DNA from: Choristoneura fumiferana
Taxonomy: Eukaryota; Arthropoda; Insecta; Lepidoptera; Tortricidae
Assembly (NCBI RefSeq): GCF_025370935.1
Contig: NC_133490.1
Span: 2,856,376-2,920,375 of the forward strand
DNA length: 64,000 nt
Reading direction: 5' to 3'
Shown here piece after piece: positions 32,483-45,289 of the stretch (position 1 is its first letter; each line of letters opens with the position of its first letter). Under the pieces are notes generated by a model. It saw only the letters and a list, made by a program, of their open reading frames with translations, was not told where the DNA came from and searched no databases. A program made the translations under genes and the position numbers.

Positions 32483-32870
32483 TAGGGTTGCCATACATCA
32501 GGATTTGTCCGAACATGTCTGGATTTTCGACCCTTTGTCAGGTCAGGATTGCGGCCGGAAATGCGAAGTGTTCGTATTTTTAAACATGACTTCATTGAAA
32601 AAAAAAACATTTTGCTTTCATGATACATTTATTACAACGTTTTTTATGAGTGAAATGATAAATTAAGCAGTAACAAATCAACAAAGTGAATAATACTTCT
32701 TTCAAAACCAATTTAACAGGATAAATTACAGATAAAGATATCTCAATAGGTAATAAATAGCGAGTAGCTAGCGTAGTGCTGCGTAATCTCTGTTACAAGA
32801 ATTGTCAGGACTTTTAGGGAGATGTCGGGATTGTTGTCAGGACTTTTAATTTTTTCATATGTCAACCCTA
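32483..32870. repeat. MITE with AGGGTTGCCATA inverted ends (copy B)
   Basis: Counterpart of 3493-3882. The right terminus has mutated to ATGTCAACCCTA. Confidence 0.6.
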
Positions 32871-33044
32871 TATAGGGTGTTCAATCAAACTTACCCAATA
32901 ACCCGCTGAAATATTACTGAATAATTTGAATGTGATTTAACGGCAATAGTTACAGTCCTGTGACGGTAGATTTGCCAGCACTTAAACTAGTTTGCTAATT
33001 TCGTTCGGGACTCGAAACATAAAGATCGGTTTTATTTTTCTTTC

Positions 33045-33157
33045 ACATTTGAAACCGCACTGAGCCAGCGTGGGAACTATTAGCCCTCTTGTTCGGAGAG
33101 GAGGCCTGTGCCCAGCAGTGGGACGTATATACGCTGGGATGGTATGGTATGGTATGA
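33045..33157 (+). repeat. Non-LTR/SINE tail with (GGTAT)n end (copy B)
   Basis: Counterpart of 4045-4171, with GAGAGGAGGCCTGTGCCCAG and three GGTAT units. Confidence 0.7.
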
Positions 33158-33474
33158 TTTGAACCTTTAGGAAAACGAAGGAAACCGTTGAGTCCCGAGT
33201 TATATTAACATTCTGGTAGTATCTAACTATTGTTGACTGCATCATTTAAAATTAGAAAAAGGTACATTCAAACCATTAACCTTACTAACAAATAGCAACA
33301 ACATCAAGATGCTTCCGGTATTCCGCAAATAGAAAACCAGTTTTTTGCATTCGGCATTTGTCCCTGATTTCGTTCGTGTAGTAAATATTAGTAGAATCGA
33401 ATACTGAGGTACAGTCACCTACATTAATATCTGCCACAGCAGAGCATGCAAAAATATCACACTTCCTACAGACC

Positions 33475-33690
33475 CTAGAAACAGAGACGTATAAGATATA
33501 TGCACGCTTTGTTGTTTTAAATATTGGTGCTGATTTTTTACTTACTTAGATACTTATTTACTGGTGTTACTATAACCCCCTGTTTCACCATTGAATTTCA
33601 TTGATTAAATTTATTTGACGGATAAGTGTGATGCCGTCTCTGTTTGTTTTGTTCGAGTGGTTCGAATAGACAAAGACGGCATCACTCGAA
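33475..33690. repeat. Insertion or palindrome present only in copy B
   Basis: Begins ACCCTAGAAACAGAGACG and ends in a palindromic stretch in which GTGATGCCGTCTCTGT faces ACAAAGACGGCATCAC around GTTCGAGTGGTTCGAATAG. The right arm is shared with copy A near 4505-4525, so copy A may hold a deleted version of the same element. Confidence 0.6.
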
Positions 33691-34850
33691 TTATTTCACT
33701 CGAAAAAATCACGAATGAAGGATAAAATAGAATATTTTAGAATTTTAGAAGAGTAAAAAAATTAGTTTTTCTGCAGTATCATACATCACGTCAATCTTCA
33801 AAATCTTCAAAATAATTTATTGAATCAGGCGTTACTTTGCGAAGGTCCATATTAATGAACTGTAGTTCACAATGTAAACAATGTGTTTTTTATGTTATGT
33901 TATATTATTATGTTGTTTGTAAACAAATACTTTGTTCACTCGTGACCCGCAACGGTCGCGGGAGAGCAAGGCAATTTTTTATAGTTCATCGTTACTCTTC
34001 AAATAAATGTTAAGTTGAATTTTACAATACATTAATTATTTACCGTATACTTACAAGAAATTAACTGTATGTAGCTAATCAATATTTGCATATAATAAGA
34101 CACATTTTTTGCAGTTAGCTTATGTTTGACAATGAATATGTTTATTAGAATTGGGATACCTTTATTCAATAAATACACGGCCAAGCGCGAGTGGGATTAG
34201 TGCACAGAGGATTCCGTGTTATTCTTTAGGGAGATATGTAAAAATATATGATATAAACCGTATCTATTAATATCCAGTGTTAGCAGATCCCAGGTTTTAA
34301 GTAAAATGTACGCAGTGTAGACAAATACACATTATGTACTTATTTCAGGTGTCTATGGTTTTTGGGATACAGCTCTATGACAGACAGATGGACAGACGGA
34401 CTAACGTATAATGTAGCAATATTAATCCCTTTTTCACCCGAAGGAATTCTGAAAAGGACGGAATGTTGAGCATCAGACATTACTCCGTATAGCAATGGTC
34501 ACCACAGTCCCGGTTCGTATAATTAAATTGTTGTCAAATTATAATTAAAACAGCTTATTTTTTCTGTAAATCCTCCCGGGTTAGACTAAGAAAACTATGT
34601 CTATATTGCCTTGTACATATCTTGGTATTTTTATAGAAATACTGGCATGCAACCAACATGGAAAATGACACATATCAAAGTTCGTTCGCACTTCCCATCA
34701 TTGTTGCATCATTTTTTTGTTTTCATATTTAGCTACAGAACTAGATAGAACAAAATAATATATGGGACGCCGTTGAACCAAATTCACACATTGTCGACTA
34801 AATTCAAATTAGACTGTAAAACTAGTGACAAAGCTAACCTCAAATTAAAA

Positions 34851-35160
34851 ATACGCAGAATGTACGAGCAGCGCGACCGTTCGAATCGCGCTCCACATTC
34901 GAAATAATAATTGTATTAAGGAAACATGAGCGGCGCGCATGTGTTTGTTTGTTTGTTTACCCGCCAGTGACGTCATATGTTTATTCTCGCGAGGAAGCGC
35001 GGGCATATCGGTATAGCAGATAAAATAATTGATTTTGTGATAAGATTTGACTAGTAAATTGCACTGATAGCATGCTATATTTCGCTGTTCCGTGATAATA
35101 TTTAGCTCGGTTAGAAGAAACAATGAAAGATTGTGTAAACAAAAGAACAATACTATTAAA
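34851..35160. promoter_or_regulatory. Possible regulatory block with palindromic CRE (copy B)
   Basis: Counterpart of 6280-6600. TGACGTCA lies at 34968-34975. Only isolated base differences were seen. Confidence 0.3.
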
Positions 35161-36037
35161 ATGAATGAATATTCAAAATGTTCAATAGCTCTCCTGAAAT
35201 ATGTAAAATATAATATTTATTAATTTTTAGCTTTTACATACGTTGTAAAAGATTATATGATTATATGGCAAAGCATAAGCGCCCATACAATATTTATACA
35301 CATATGAATGGTTTTGCGTTTGATTAAATGGAGGCGTTTGATTAAATTCAAATGAAGGGTGTTGTAGATTTGTCAGGTATTATCTAATTTCAATCAATCA
35401 GGAAGAGAAGCAGCAAGTCATATTTGACAAATTCAATGAAGAACGTGTTTGAATTTGCTACGTTAATTTTTCGGTTTTCTGTACAGACAAGAATATTTAT
35501 TTTGGTTCAACACTAAAAAAATATACTGTTTGCAATTTTTGAAACATAATTTTTATCGCTACATAATCGAAAGGAGCTGTCTTTTTGGTTTTTCTAAACG
35601 AAAGAGTTAAGCTCTTACACTTGAACTGGATCGAGTTGCAAGAGGATTTTTGTCATTCACTTCATTCTCAACTAAATACGACCCACCACTGAACACAGGC
35701 CAGCATGCTAGAGGGCGCTTGCCAAACCATGGATTAGTGCACCTGGGAACGTAACCGCCAAGGTCACCACCAGGTTTTACTTTGACGGGGACACACAAAA
35801 TCGTGTATTTTCATTTTTGTATTTTTCTTGTTTTATTAGTGTTTGCTGTTTATTGTTTTTTTTTAATGTATTAGTGTATGTGTGAATGTGTGTGTCTTCT
35901 TGCTTTTTCTTTTCTCTTTCAGGTTATTTGAACGCCAATTTCTTTTCATGCGAAGGTGTCAACAGAAAATTAGCAAGGCACTTTTGTTAGGGTTATGTAC
36001 AATAAAACAGTTTATTTAAATGGCAATGTCCATTTTT

Positions 36038-37017
36038 TTTTTCTCTTTCACCATTGGTTACAAAGGCTCCACAATGCGGTTTCAAGGTCCCGCCATGTTT
36101 TGTTTACTGCACGTAGTAAACCACATTTCTTAGGCGCCCTATGCCATTAATCTTTTGAATAATCATTTACTGCATGACATAATTAGCCGTCAACATTTCG
36201 GCGGTGAATTAATACACGATCGCGAGGTGTCAAGCGAGCCGCGGTTCCCCTTGTTTACACACGCACACATGCGCACAGCCGCACACACCGCCGCGCCCGT
36301 CGAGCCGCTTATTTAGGTATATTGTTGTTTATTTTATTCGGCGCTATGCTCCGACACAGCGAGCCTTTCGACTCAGTTTTAACGCGTACGTTTTATGAAA
36401 CGACAACTATGCGTTGATGTTCGCTCGCGAGAATAATTATTAATATCGGCTAGCGACCGAAATAACGAGCCGGTAAACAAATTCGCGATTTTTATTGGAA
36501 GGGCCACTTTGTTAAATAGATCGTGAGGTTTTATTTACTTTTGTTTTTTTTTTATTGGTAACCTATTCGCACGTTCGCCGGTGCCGGTTGTCTCCGCGAA
36601 TTTTAATAGCCGTTAATCATAGTTTATTTTTGCCGCGCAACGTGTGTTAATTGTGATCGGACCTGTTACATTTTGACGGACTGTTTTTAAGTTCGGATTT
36701 TGTTGAGTGAATGAAAAAGTTTGCTATAATTTTTGCGAGCAAAATGTCATGTTTATAGCAACCGGTTCTATTTTTGAACAATAGAGCTGGCTTCGATTGT
36801 GTTCCGAATTTGATTTGTTTCGTGCGGTCGGAGTTTAAAAAGTTTAAATTTTGAGTTTTGGCGGGAAGGCGAGGTGCTAACGGTGAAGTAGGCTGCACAG
36901 AAAGTTAGGAAAAGTGTTGAGCACACATCGAATGCCGGCGAGTGTTTTTTCAACGCGTTTTCGAGGCTAAGCGCTAGCTGTTTGAACAAGTGTGTTTTCT
37001 AATGGATTTATTTTGAG
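36038..37017 (+). promoter_or_regulatory. Candidate promoter plus untranslated first exon (copy B)
   Basis: Identical by eye to 7501-8480. Initiator TCAGT at 36373-36377 and donor GAG|GTGAGT at 37017/37018. The first differences after the core are three substitutions just past the donor, around 37252-37275. Confidence 0.45.
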
Positions 37018-37617
37018 GTGAGTTTAAATTTACTTGTGTTGGTGTTTGTATTGTTTGTTCTTCGTGTTTTGTGTGAGTGTTCAGTGCCGGTGGCGGGAAA
37101 CCGAATACCTAGCCGGTTGTTTGCGTGTGTGCGTGTACAAACAACATTGTAGTGTGAGTGTGCGACTTATTGTCACTTTGTTTAAGAGGGGAGGTAAGGG
37201 AGAGGTTACTTGTCATGCATTTAGGCGAACACTAAAGTTTGATGATTTGACTTTTTTCAACTATAAATTGCGAGTGAGGCGATTGTTTACCCACGCACGG
37301 TCGTTCGATATCTATAATTATTGATTTTCGACATCACGCCACTGCCAAATTAGTTATGCAAAGTAAATAGTAGTTTTGCATGCGTTTAGTTGGATTTAAT
37401 TTAAGATTTCACTGCGATTTCAATTTGCTCATTACGGTTATTTGACAGGTTATCTAGCTCGATGTGAAAAGCTTAAACTTTTTAGGTATATGAAGTTTCG
37501 AAAGGTCTCCAATTCAACATACAAAATATAAGGGCATTATTATTAGTTTTAATTAAGATAATAGATTTATCTATTTAAGCTTCCGCAGTACTTTTGCTAC
37601 AAAGTTTATCAAAGTTT

Positions 37618-37898
37618 TTTTTTTTTATTCGACTTGATGGCAAACGAGCAAGTGGGTCTCCTGATGGTAAGAGATCACCATCGGCCATAAACATCTGCAA
37701 CACCAGGGGTATTGCAGATGCGTTGCCAACCTAGAGGCCTAAGATGGGATACCTCAAGTGCCAGTAATTTCACCGGCTGTCTTACTCTCCACGCCAAAAC
37801 ACAACAGTGCAAGGACTGCTACTTCACGGCAGGATAAGCGAGCAAGATGGTGTTAGCAATCCGAGCGGACCTTGCACAAGGTCCTACCACCTAGCACC
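37618..37898 (-). repeat. Non-LTR 3' end with poly(A), copy 4 (copy B of duplication)
   Basis: Same site and orientation as 9082-9360. Confidence 0.75.
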
Positions 37899-38154
37899 GC
37901 CTATTTATTGGAGAATAAAATATGGACTAGTTATACTTCAACCATCAAGCAGCTTGTAGAGACATTAGGCTAGGTTAGGCACATAGCGTACACGAAAGCA
38001 GTGAGCCTTTTGTGAATTTGTGAAGTAGATAACACCTACACAGGTTCGCTTACCTAATGACATAGTGGTACTAAGGTAATGTCTAGTTAGGTCAACAAGT
38101 ATTATGTCTACATCAGTATACATATATAATAAACTTACACGTTCAAATCCTCAT

Positions 38155-38262
38155 TATCATAGCCTATAGCAGTCCACTGCTGGACATAGGCCTACCCAGT
38201 GAGCGCCATTGCACCTTCTTTTCGGCTCCAAGCATCCAGTTTCTACCAGCAGCCTTTCGCAG
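38155..38262 (-). pseudogene. RTE-like non-LTR ORF C-terminus fragment (copy B)
   Basis: Counterpart of 9614-9722, with a two-base deletion in CCTTCCCCAG versus CCTACCCAG that breaks the short frame. Confidence 0.55.
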
Positions 38263-38609
38263 AAATAAAATAGCTAATCAAAACAAAGGTTGCCTGGAGG
38301 AGATCGCTTTGTAGGAATAAGGCTTCCATTGCTTACCATATAAATTTTCTTAAACTGTTTTTTGTTTCTTCTGCTCTAAACTGTTTATTATGTATGTGCT
38401 GAACAATAAAGGGTCATTGTATTGTATTGAATAGTATAAATACAAAAATTATTTGTGTTTGTCACTTTTTACATTGAAACGTTTAAAGGATTTAAATTAT
38501 GTCTATCTGGTACATAGATAGCCGACTTTTATCCCAATGCCCACGTATGCATATAAAATCCCACAATCTCCACCGCTGAGTCTAAGATACATGCAATTTA
38601 GCACGTTTG

Positions 38610-39195
38610 CTAGGGATGGTAATCGATGGTGAAATAATAGATTGATTGATAATCGATTATTTTAACTGTGTCGATATCAATTAATCGATTAAGGGCGCTC
38701 ATGGTATCGATTAGTCGATTAATCGAATCGATATCGAACATTCCTACGGTGTTGCCAGATGTACCGCTTTTCCGCGTTTTACACCGCCTTTTATAAGGAG
38801 GTACGGCACACTCTAGGTGCGAAATTCAAACTTTTTACAGTTTAAATGTGTTTAAAGTGAAATAAAATGGATGACACTATTTCCCGGCCGTAAAATACCG
38901 ACATGGAAATACCGACCCGATATTTCGTGTACTCGCCCATACAAACTGGTGTCAAACTGACAAGAGTTTCTATGGGCGTGTACACCAAATATCATGTCGG
39001 TATTTCCATGTCGGTATTTTACGGCCGGGAAATAGTGTCACCAATTTTATTTCACTTAAAAAAATATCGTAAAATATCGATTAATCGGTGTAAAATTATC
39101 GATTAGATCGTTTTTTTTTCGATTAATCGATTACTTCTCGATAATTTTACATGGATTAATCGATTAATCGAATCGATATCGAACATCCCTAACGG
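38610..39195. repeat. ATCGAT-rich inverted-repeat element (copy B)
   Basis: Fuller than copy A: it keeps about 65 bp (around 39050-39115) with extra ATCGATTAATCG words that copy A has lost. The nested MITE is at 38869-39042. Confidence 0.6.
38869..39042. repeat. MITE nested in the ATCGAT element (copy B)
   Basis: Arms GACACTATTTCCCGGCCG...and its inverse CGGCCGGGAAATAGTGTC are better matched than in copy A. Confidence 0.8.
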
Positions 39196-39254
39196 TTGCT
39201 CTTTATAGGTAATAGCGTAACTGAAGAACGCGATGTACAGTCAAGTGCAATAAT

Positions 39255-39360
39255 ATTCCGCTGACGCTTATGTTATTTAATACGAGAGTGAGAGGGATGG
39301 TACGATACGAACTTCGATTTTCGAATTTCGTTTTAGCCCCCCTGGTAGTAGTAGGTACGT
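39255..39360. repeat. MITE fragment, GAGAGGGATGGTACGA family (copy B)
   Basis: Counterpart of 10665-10760. Confidence 0.55.
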
Positions 39361-41205
39361 CGCGTAGTCTGTCCAGATATCTACCACCATCTTACCTATT
39401 AAACTTCTGCCATATAGCAGTGGTTGCACTGTTGTATTCCGATTTTGGGGTTAAAATAGAAGGTGAAATAACTAACACAGAGATTCAATCATATTCATTT
39501 CATCGTTAACGTCAGGTCCATTAGTACAATTTTTGTAAGTAGTTCTTAAAACTCTTTAAAAATGCCAGTACGTTATGTTCTGTCAGGGCACAGCAACTTT
39601 TGTAGAATTAATAAACTAAACATTACTTAATGTAAAATCTTAAAACGAAATTATAAAAAGATACAAATTCTCACTCGCCAGCCCCCCCACCTCCCATTTT
39701 TACGCCTTTGTTAGTCTACTTAAAAATAAAAAAAAATACTTAAAATGTCTCAATATCAAATTTTGTCAAATTAAGTACCTATGAGATAATAACGGATTTT
39801 AATGATTCACGGTTATGAATGAACGAACCGTTTATTACTTGAATGTGAGTCATTATGGAGGTGCTACATTTTTTTTTAAACTACATCGCAGTCAGCCGTT
39901 GTATGGCATGAAATTATAATATGCAATCCTTAGGTAACTTATTAAGCACAAATAACCTAACCTAACCAACAAAACCCCCGACTTTGTCACTTCAAAGTTC
40001 TATTGAACTAAATATTACAATTCAGCAGGAAATTAATTTAAATTATGTAAATTAATATTACATTTCTTTCAGGGAAATACTTAAATATTCCCGATATTCA
40101 AATACCTATGTAACCCATTATTATACAAAATGCAGTGTAAATGGCTAATTAGCTATTATTTTACCAGGAATCGTAAAATGCGATCAAATCGATTGAAATG
40201 ACGTATGACAATTACGACAACTCTAGAACTTCAATGGATTTTGCTCGCATTTTAGGAACCCAAATAGCAGATGCTTGAGGATCATAACACAGAGTTGCCA
40301 AAATAAGAAAACTTTCGAAATTACCACGGGATAAGAATTCAGCTCTTTTTCTAAGATAGTAGGTAAGTAAATAATAAAATCAATTATGGAGATGTTTTTA
40401 AATAAATGGGCTATCGTTCACGAATAAAGAACGATGATAAGTTGGTACATGCTTAAGATTATTTCAACCAATTCACATAACATGTATGCTATAATTATAA
40501 ATATAACCCTCTAGTGACTGAGAAAGGCAAATAAAGGGGATGGAGTTACAAAAACAAGGGTATCAAGACCCCAATATAGAAGTTTTTTCTTAAACCTCTC
40601 CGCTTGAAGCTTTAAATTTTGAATTGTGCACACGAACTTCGTAATTTAAATCTATTCGAGACACTATTCACATAATAATTATGTGAAAAGGACAATATAT
40701 AATTTGGACAAAAGTCATTTACTGAGTCTTAAATTACGTCAATAATTTGCAATATCAAATTGTTAACTAAAATTTGTATTTATATTTGTATAACTCTTTA
40801 TTTGTACATAAAACACTTAAAAATAACAGTTTACATTGAGAGATCGATGTAAAAAGGCGAACTTGTCCCATAAAAAGTATTATATGCAGAGAGCGGCATT
40901 TGCATGTCATTTTTTGACCTGTCATAGTAACTTCTCACTTATCGACTTCTGATATACAATACATACATACGAGTATATCGATACACAACATAAACAATAG
41001 GCGGGCTTTAGTTAAAGAGCGATTTCTTTCAATTAACTTTCGAGCAGTTGAAAATGTGAAATAGACATATGCAAAGAATAATGAATGGATAACAATTTCT
41101 GATTTTTGAATTTCAGTTCAGTTTTTTTTTTCAATTTTAATAATATTTCTGTTGTAAATGTTAACAACTGTTCCATTAATGTCTGTATAAAAGAAATACG
41201 TGTTT

Positions 41206-41330
41206 TTTTTTCATATTTTCCGGTTTAAAACTACTTCTTTTAAAGTCGAATATCCGCTGACACTGTTTATGTTACACTGTTTCTGCATCAATAAAACTTT
41301 TCATTTCATTTCATTCCATTTGTAGGTATG
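41206..41330 (+). repeat. Retroelement-like 3' tail with (TTTCA)n
   Basis: ACACTGTTTCTGCATCAATAAAAC followed by TTTTCATTTCATTTCATTCCATTT. The polyadenylation-like AATAAA and simple-repeat end suggest a non-LTR tail. Confidence 0.4.
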
Positions 41331-41367
41331 CGGAATAATTTTTTGGTAAAAAAATAATTTTAAAATA

Positions 41368-41676
41368 CAAGCTTTTTTTGCTGACTGTACTTTTTGTTGA
41401 CTGTACTTGTATTGTCACCCAAACTACATTTGTATACCAAATTTCGAGTCGATGCTATTAGCCGTTGAAGAGTTCCGTCCTGTGGAGACGATCCTGGCTG
41501 GACTAGCAGGATGTCACTACCAGATTATTGTATTGTCATGCAATTTACATAAGTACCTACACCATATTTCAAGTCAATCCAACTGCTGAAAGTTAGTCGA
41601 ATTTAACTTGCAAGATTTGATTACAGACAGACAGACAGACAACGGGACAGGTGAAACTAAATAAAAGCTTGTAAAA
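41368..41676 (+). repeat. Dispersed repeat Q, copy 1
   Basis: GACTGTACTTGTATTGTCACCC, TACCAAATTTCGAGTCGATGC, GTTGAAGAGTTCCGTCCTG, AACTTGCAAGATTTGATTACAG, then AGACAGACAGAC. Other copies at 51567-51850 and 62100-62447. The 60- to 67-codon frames in it are repeat artefacts. Confidence 0.75.
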
Positions 41677-41807
41677 AGAACGCTCTACATATCATGATAA
41701 GTTTACGACAATCTTATTTAAAGTCTAATATCGACATCATTTAGGGTAGAAGAAGTCACTACGACAGTCGAAATATATATAAATACTATCCTTACCCTTT
41801 AGGGGCA

Positions 41808-42000
41808 TATATGTCCAAATGTCAGAACGTCCAGGTGTCACATTGTCCATTGCCAAAAAGTTCGAAGGTTATAATGCCTTAATGTCGGATAGTCCATATG
41901 TCCGAGAGTCCAGGTGTCACATTGTCCATTGTCAAAAAGTTCGAAGGTTATAATGCCGTAATGTCGGATAGTCCATGTGCCCGAGAGTCCAGGGGTCTCA
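41808..42000. repeat. Tandem repeat, 79-bp period, about 2.4 units
   Basis: GTCCAGGTGTCACATTGTCC recurs at 41830, 41909 and (as GTCCAGGGGTCTCATTCTAT) 41988. Each unit is itself built of TGTCC/GTCGGA-type words. Confidence 0.9.
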
Positions 42001-42153
42001 TTCTATTTTATAGCTTATGGGAGGGTGCGAAGTACTAGGTGGGGGTGATGAAATCTATCGCAGCGCTCATGGTGGCCAAAAGTAGAAATAATTCTAGCTC
42101 TGTCATCTGTCATACTCATATGAATCTGTCATTAACAACACAATTTGTATGAC
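42001..42153 (+). repeat. Left 153-bp direct repeat flanking a LINE remnant
   Basis: TTCTATTTTATAGCTTATGGG...TTAACAACACAATTTGTAT. Matches 42711-42863 with about four differences. Confidence 0.9.
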
Positions 42154-42710
42154 TATTATACATCACAAGTATTTAACACTACTTTATTTTTAACACAGTA
42201 GGTTCGCTATTTGAAGGGATCGCTAATGCGGATCGGAATTATTTCCAATATCCCTGTCCATGATATAATCATTAACTTTATAATACGCCTTTGATATTAA
42301 TGTCTTCTTGACAATAGATCTGAATTTTGTATCCGTTTCATTTATAATATTTTTTGGAATTTTATTATAAAACGTATGCAATTTCCCAGAAAAGACTTTT
42401 TGGTTTTAGCCAGTCTGTAAGATGGAACTTTAAGCTTCCCTGTGTTTCTAGTAGCCTTTGGCTTATCGACGTTAGTGGGAAAATCACATATGTTCTTCCT
42501 AACATACATGATTATTTCAAAAACATAAAGCGACGGCAGGGTTAGGATATCTGTTTCCTTAAAAAAAGATCTTAAAGATTCACACGTCTTCAAATTATAA
42601 ATTGCTCTAATTGCTCTCTTTTGTAAGATAAAAATTGACTCAATGTCTGCAGCAGATCCCCATAAAATAAGGCTTTACGAAATAATGCTATTAAAGTAAA
42701 CAAAATACAT
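42154..42710 (-). pseudogene. Non-LTR reverse-transcriptase ORF C-terminus and 3' UTR
   Basis: On the minus strand a frame starting near 42670 reads LWGSAADIESIFILQKRAIR, then IYNLKTCESLRSFFKETDIL, through YVFEIIMYVRKNI and RNTGKLKVPSYRLAKT, which is the familiar thumb/C-terminal region of jockey- or CR1-like LINEs. A frameshift near 42342-42350 separates it from the final codons (NKIPKNIINETDTKFRS), which end at a TAG near 42224. The 3' UTR that follows matches 12965-13310 but the (TTTGAC)n tail is missing. Both ends are truncated. Confidence 0.8.
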
Positions 42711-42863
42711 TCTATTTTCTAGCTTATGGGAGCGTGCGAAGTACTAGGTGGGGGTGATGAAATCTATCGCAGCGCTCATGGTGGCCAAAAGTAGAAATAG
42801 TTCTGGCTCTGTCATCTGTCATACTCATATGAATCTGTCATTAACAACACAATTTGTATAGAC
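42711..42863 (+). repeat. Right 153-bp direct repeat flanking a LINE remnant
   Basis: Same sequence as 42001-42153, directly after the 5' end of the LINE remnant. Confidence 0.9.
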
Positions 42864-43520
42864 TTTAACTACCTAATTTTAGTAATATATGTTTGTGTTA
42901 TGATGCGAGCTTGAATTATTGAACACTGTCCCTGTTTTGTTCTTAATTCCTCTACATCTCGGACATGTCCAGCAACAATTTTCCTTATGAAACGGTTTGT
43001 GGTTGAAATTTTATATTGAGTGATACTCACAAAACCGGTCTTCAGAATGATACTCATTTTGATCTGAAAACGATATTTAATTTATTACTAGCGATATAAG
43101 AACAATTATATAATTTTACTATTATTCAAAGAAACCAATAAGATAGCTTTATCTTTTCGTTTTACAGTAAAAGTACAACTAAACATGAAATAAACAAACC
43201 CTAAAAAAACGAGAATAAAACACACTTTTTGAATAAATTTTACTTACCTCATTTAATTATAATGACCAAAAAATGAATTCACAACTGTTTGTCCACCCAA
43301 AACACGGTATCACAGTAATTTTGTGTTATTTATAAATTAATACGTTATAGCCGTTATAGGTTTGATTTTTGTCACAATGTCGCTATGAAATTTCAAAACG
43401 TCAGAGCATCAGAGCCAAAAAAGTTGCGGACGCTAGGTGGCGCTGATGTCGTGCACAGAACCAATACTATCTTTACCAGATTTTCTCACGTGAACTTTAA
43501 TAGGCCGAAACTTCATCAAT
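42864..43520. other. Unique AT-rich sequence, no gene seen
   Basis: The 62-codon minus frame at 42869-43057 has no recognised motif. Confidence 0.4.
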
Positions 43521-43740
43521 CATCATCATCATAAGCGGAAAAACGTCCACTGTTGGACATAGCCCTCCCCCATAGAACTCCAGTAGGGCTACTACGAAAC
43601 ACGAAACTCGAAGTTCGTATCGTACCGTCCCTCTCGCTCTCGTATTAAATAGTATAAGTGTCAGAGGGACCGCACGACACGAACTTCGAGTTTCGTAGTA
43701 GCCCTGCAACTGCTCCGATTTGAAGTAGCCTGCATCCACC
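43521..43740 (-). repeat. RTE-type tail split by a MITE
   Basis: CATCATCATCATAAGCGG, ACGTCCACTGTTGGACATAG and CCCCCATAGAACTCCA on the left continue after the MITE as CTGCTCCGATTTGAAG and GCCTGCATCCACC. The intact arrangement is seen at 47396 and 52228. Confidence 0.7.
43585..43705. repeat. MITE, complete palindrome
   Basis: AGGGCTACTACGAAAC...ACTCGAAGTTCGTATC is inverted as GAACTTCGAGTTTCGTAGTAGCCCT. Defines the family whose halves are at 10665, 39255, 57219 and 61555. Confidence 0.85.
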
Positions 43741-44351
43741 GTATTATAATTAATAGAAATCTAATGATAACAACATTTAAGTAGGCTTGATATATTCAAA
43801 TAAATATAAACGCCATTTTAAAAATAAATTATTCATTCTGAACACCATGCCGGTAGAATAATATGTCAATAAAAGTTGTCAACCTTCACACTTGTTTTGC
43901 CTAAAATTTATTTCGCATGAATTCCATATCATTAATGTTTTTTATTATGTAATTTTGTTTGCTTGTAAACAACGATAAAGCTAAAATAACTTTAAAAATT
44001 AAAAAATAAACTTACTTAAAGATTCAAAAGATTCAAGACTCCAAAAAACCAATCAGATTCTATTGAAATGGAGTTTAATTCGGACAGTCGGGGAACTAAA
44101 GGAAATATAGGCAATACTAGAAGTAACTCTGTATCAAGATTATATTGACGTAGGTCCACTTAAGGATGGACAGAGTTCTCCGTTATTCATAACTCATACG
44201 GCAGAAGCTACTCGTATTATCAATAAACGACTTCTCATATTATCGACATATATATTTTTAATGATAAAAATGCAATTAGATGAAGGTCGCCAGAGATAAC
44301 TCGCCGTTCTTAGTTTTGCGAGGCAACCTGTTTGTAATAAAATCCTACTTA
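43741..44351. other. Unique AT-rich sequence, no gene seen
   Basis: No feature recognised. Confidence 0.4.
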
Positions 44352-44520
44352 TATCTATTATAAATGCAAAAGTTTGTGTGTGTGTTTGTTACTTCTTTAC
44401 GCTAAAACGGCTGAATGAATTTGGATGAAGTGGTAGGCAACAGATATGTCATATTCGGCACAATCTTCCACTAATTTTAAATGGAATTTTTGGTTGATGG
44501 GATTTCCAAATTCAAAATTC
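44352..44520 (+). mobile_element. Helitron-like 5' fragment
   Basis: TCTATTATAAATGCAAAAGTTTGTGTGTG, TTACGCTAAAACGGCTGAATG, TTTGGATGAAGTGG. The 3' terminus is not found. Confidence 0.6.
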
Positions 44521-44747
44521 ATATCATAACATTATTCATAATTCATTTATTTATTTCGTCAGCATAGGTATAGTTAGGTGACAAACAAACAAGAGCGCAA
44601 GCCATGATGTGCCTGTCGGCGTACGAAATCATTTGAAGAGACCTGGCAGTAGATCACATAAGATAGGATACGATTCGGATGACCAAATTAATCTTAGGTC
44701 TAGTTCAGCATCTGCACCAGATGTTTATTAATCAACGCGCATCATAA

Positions 44748-44777
44748 TAAAAAATAATAATAATAATAATAATAACA
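44748..44777. repeat. (AAT)n microsatellite
   Basis: About ten AAT/ATA units. Confidence 0.9.
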
Positions 44778-44835
44778 GCGCATCATAATGAAAATTAAAT
44801 GTCACAAAGTAAAATACAATAAATAGTCTCCCTAA

Positions 44836-45105
44836 CTAGACGACCAGATGGCCTAGTGGTTAGAGAACCTGACTACGAAGCTTGAGGTCCCGGGTTCGAT
44901 TCCCGTGTCGTGGCAGATATTTGTATGAAAAATACGAATGTTTGTTCTCGGGTCTTGGGTGTTTAAAATATGTATTTAAGTATGTATCTATATCTATATA
45001 ATTATATTTATCCGTTGCTTAGTACCCATAACACAAGCTTTGCTAAGCTTACTTTGGGACTAGGTCAATTGGTGTGAATTGTCCCGTGATATTTATTTAT
45101 TATTT
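44836..45105 (+). repeat. tRNA-headed SINE, first family, best copy
   Basis: GATGGCCTAGTGGTTAGAGAACC (A box) and CCCGGGTTCGATTCCCGTG (B box), then AGATATTTGTATGAAAAATACG, GTTCTCGGGTCTTGGGTGTT, TACTTTGGGACTAGGTCAAT. About 270 bp and complete. Partners at 18027, 25589 and 63362. Confidence 0.85.
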
Positions 45106-45289
45106 ATAACTCTAGTCTTAAAGTAACAAAATCTGCAAGTACCAATGCTACAAAGGGCTCTTTAAAGGCGAGTTTAATTATACATTGCGAGGCCGTAAAG
45201 CCAACGAGTTTGTAGTGGTCCATCGAGCGCCGCAATGATGCAACTTGCAGGATTTTTCTTGCAAGTCTAACCTGAGCTTTACATGACCC

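Larger units (their letters stand above)
31582..40840 (+). repeat. Large direct duplication, copy B (about 9.3 kb)
   Basis: Same order and orientation as 2590-12214. Copy B has its own insertion at 33475-33655 and lacks the copy A segment 4540-5100. It continues past the point where copy A hits the gap, so the right breakpoint cannot be placed. Sequence before 31578 does not match sequence before 2590. Confidence 0.95.
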
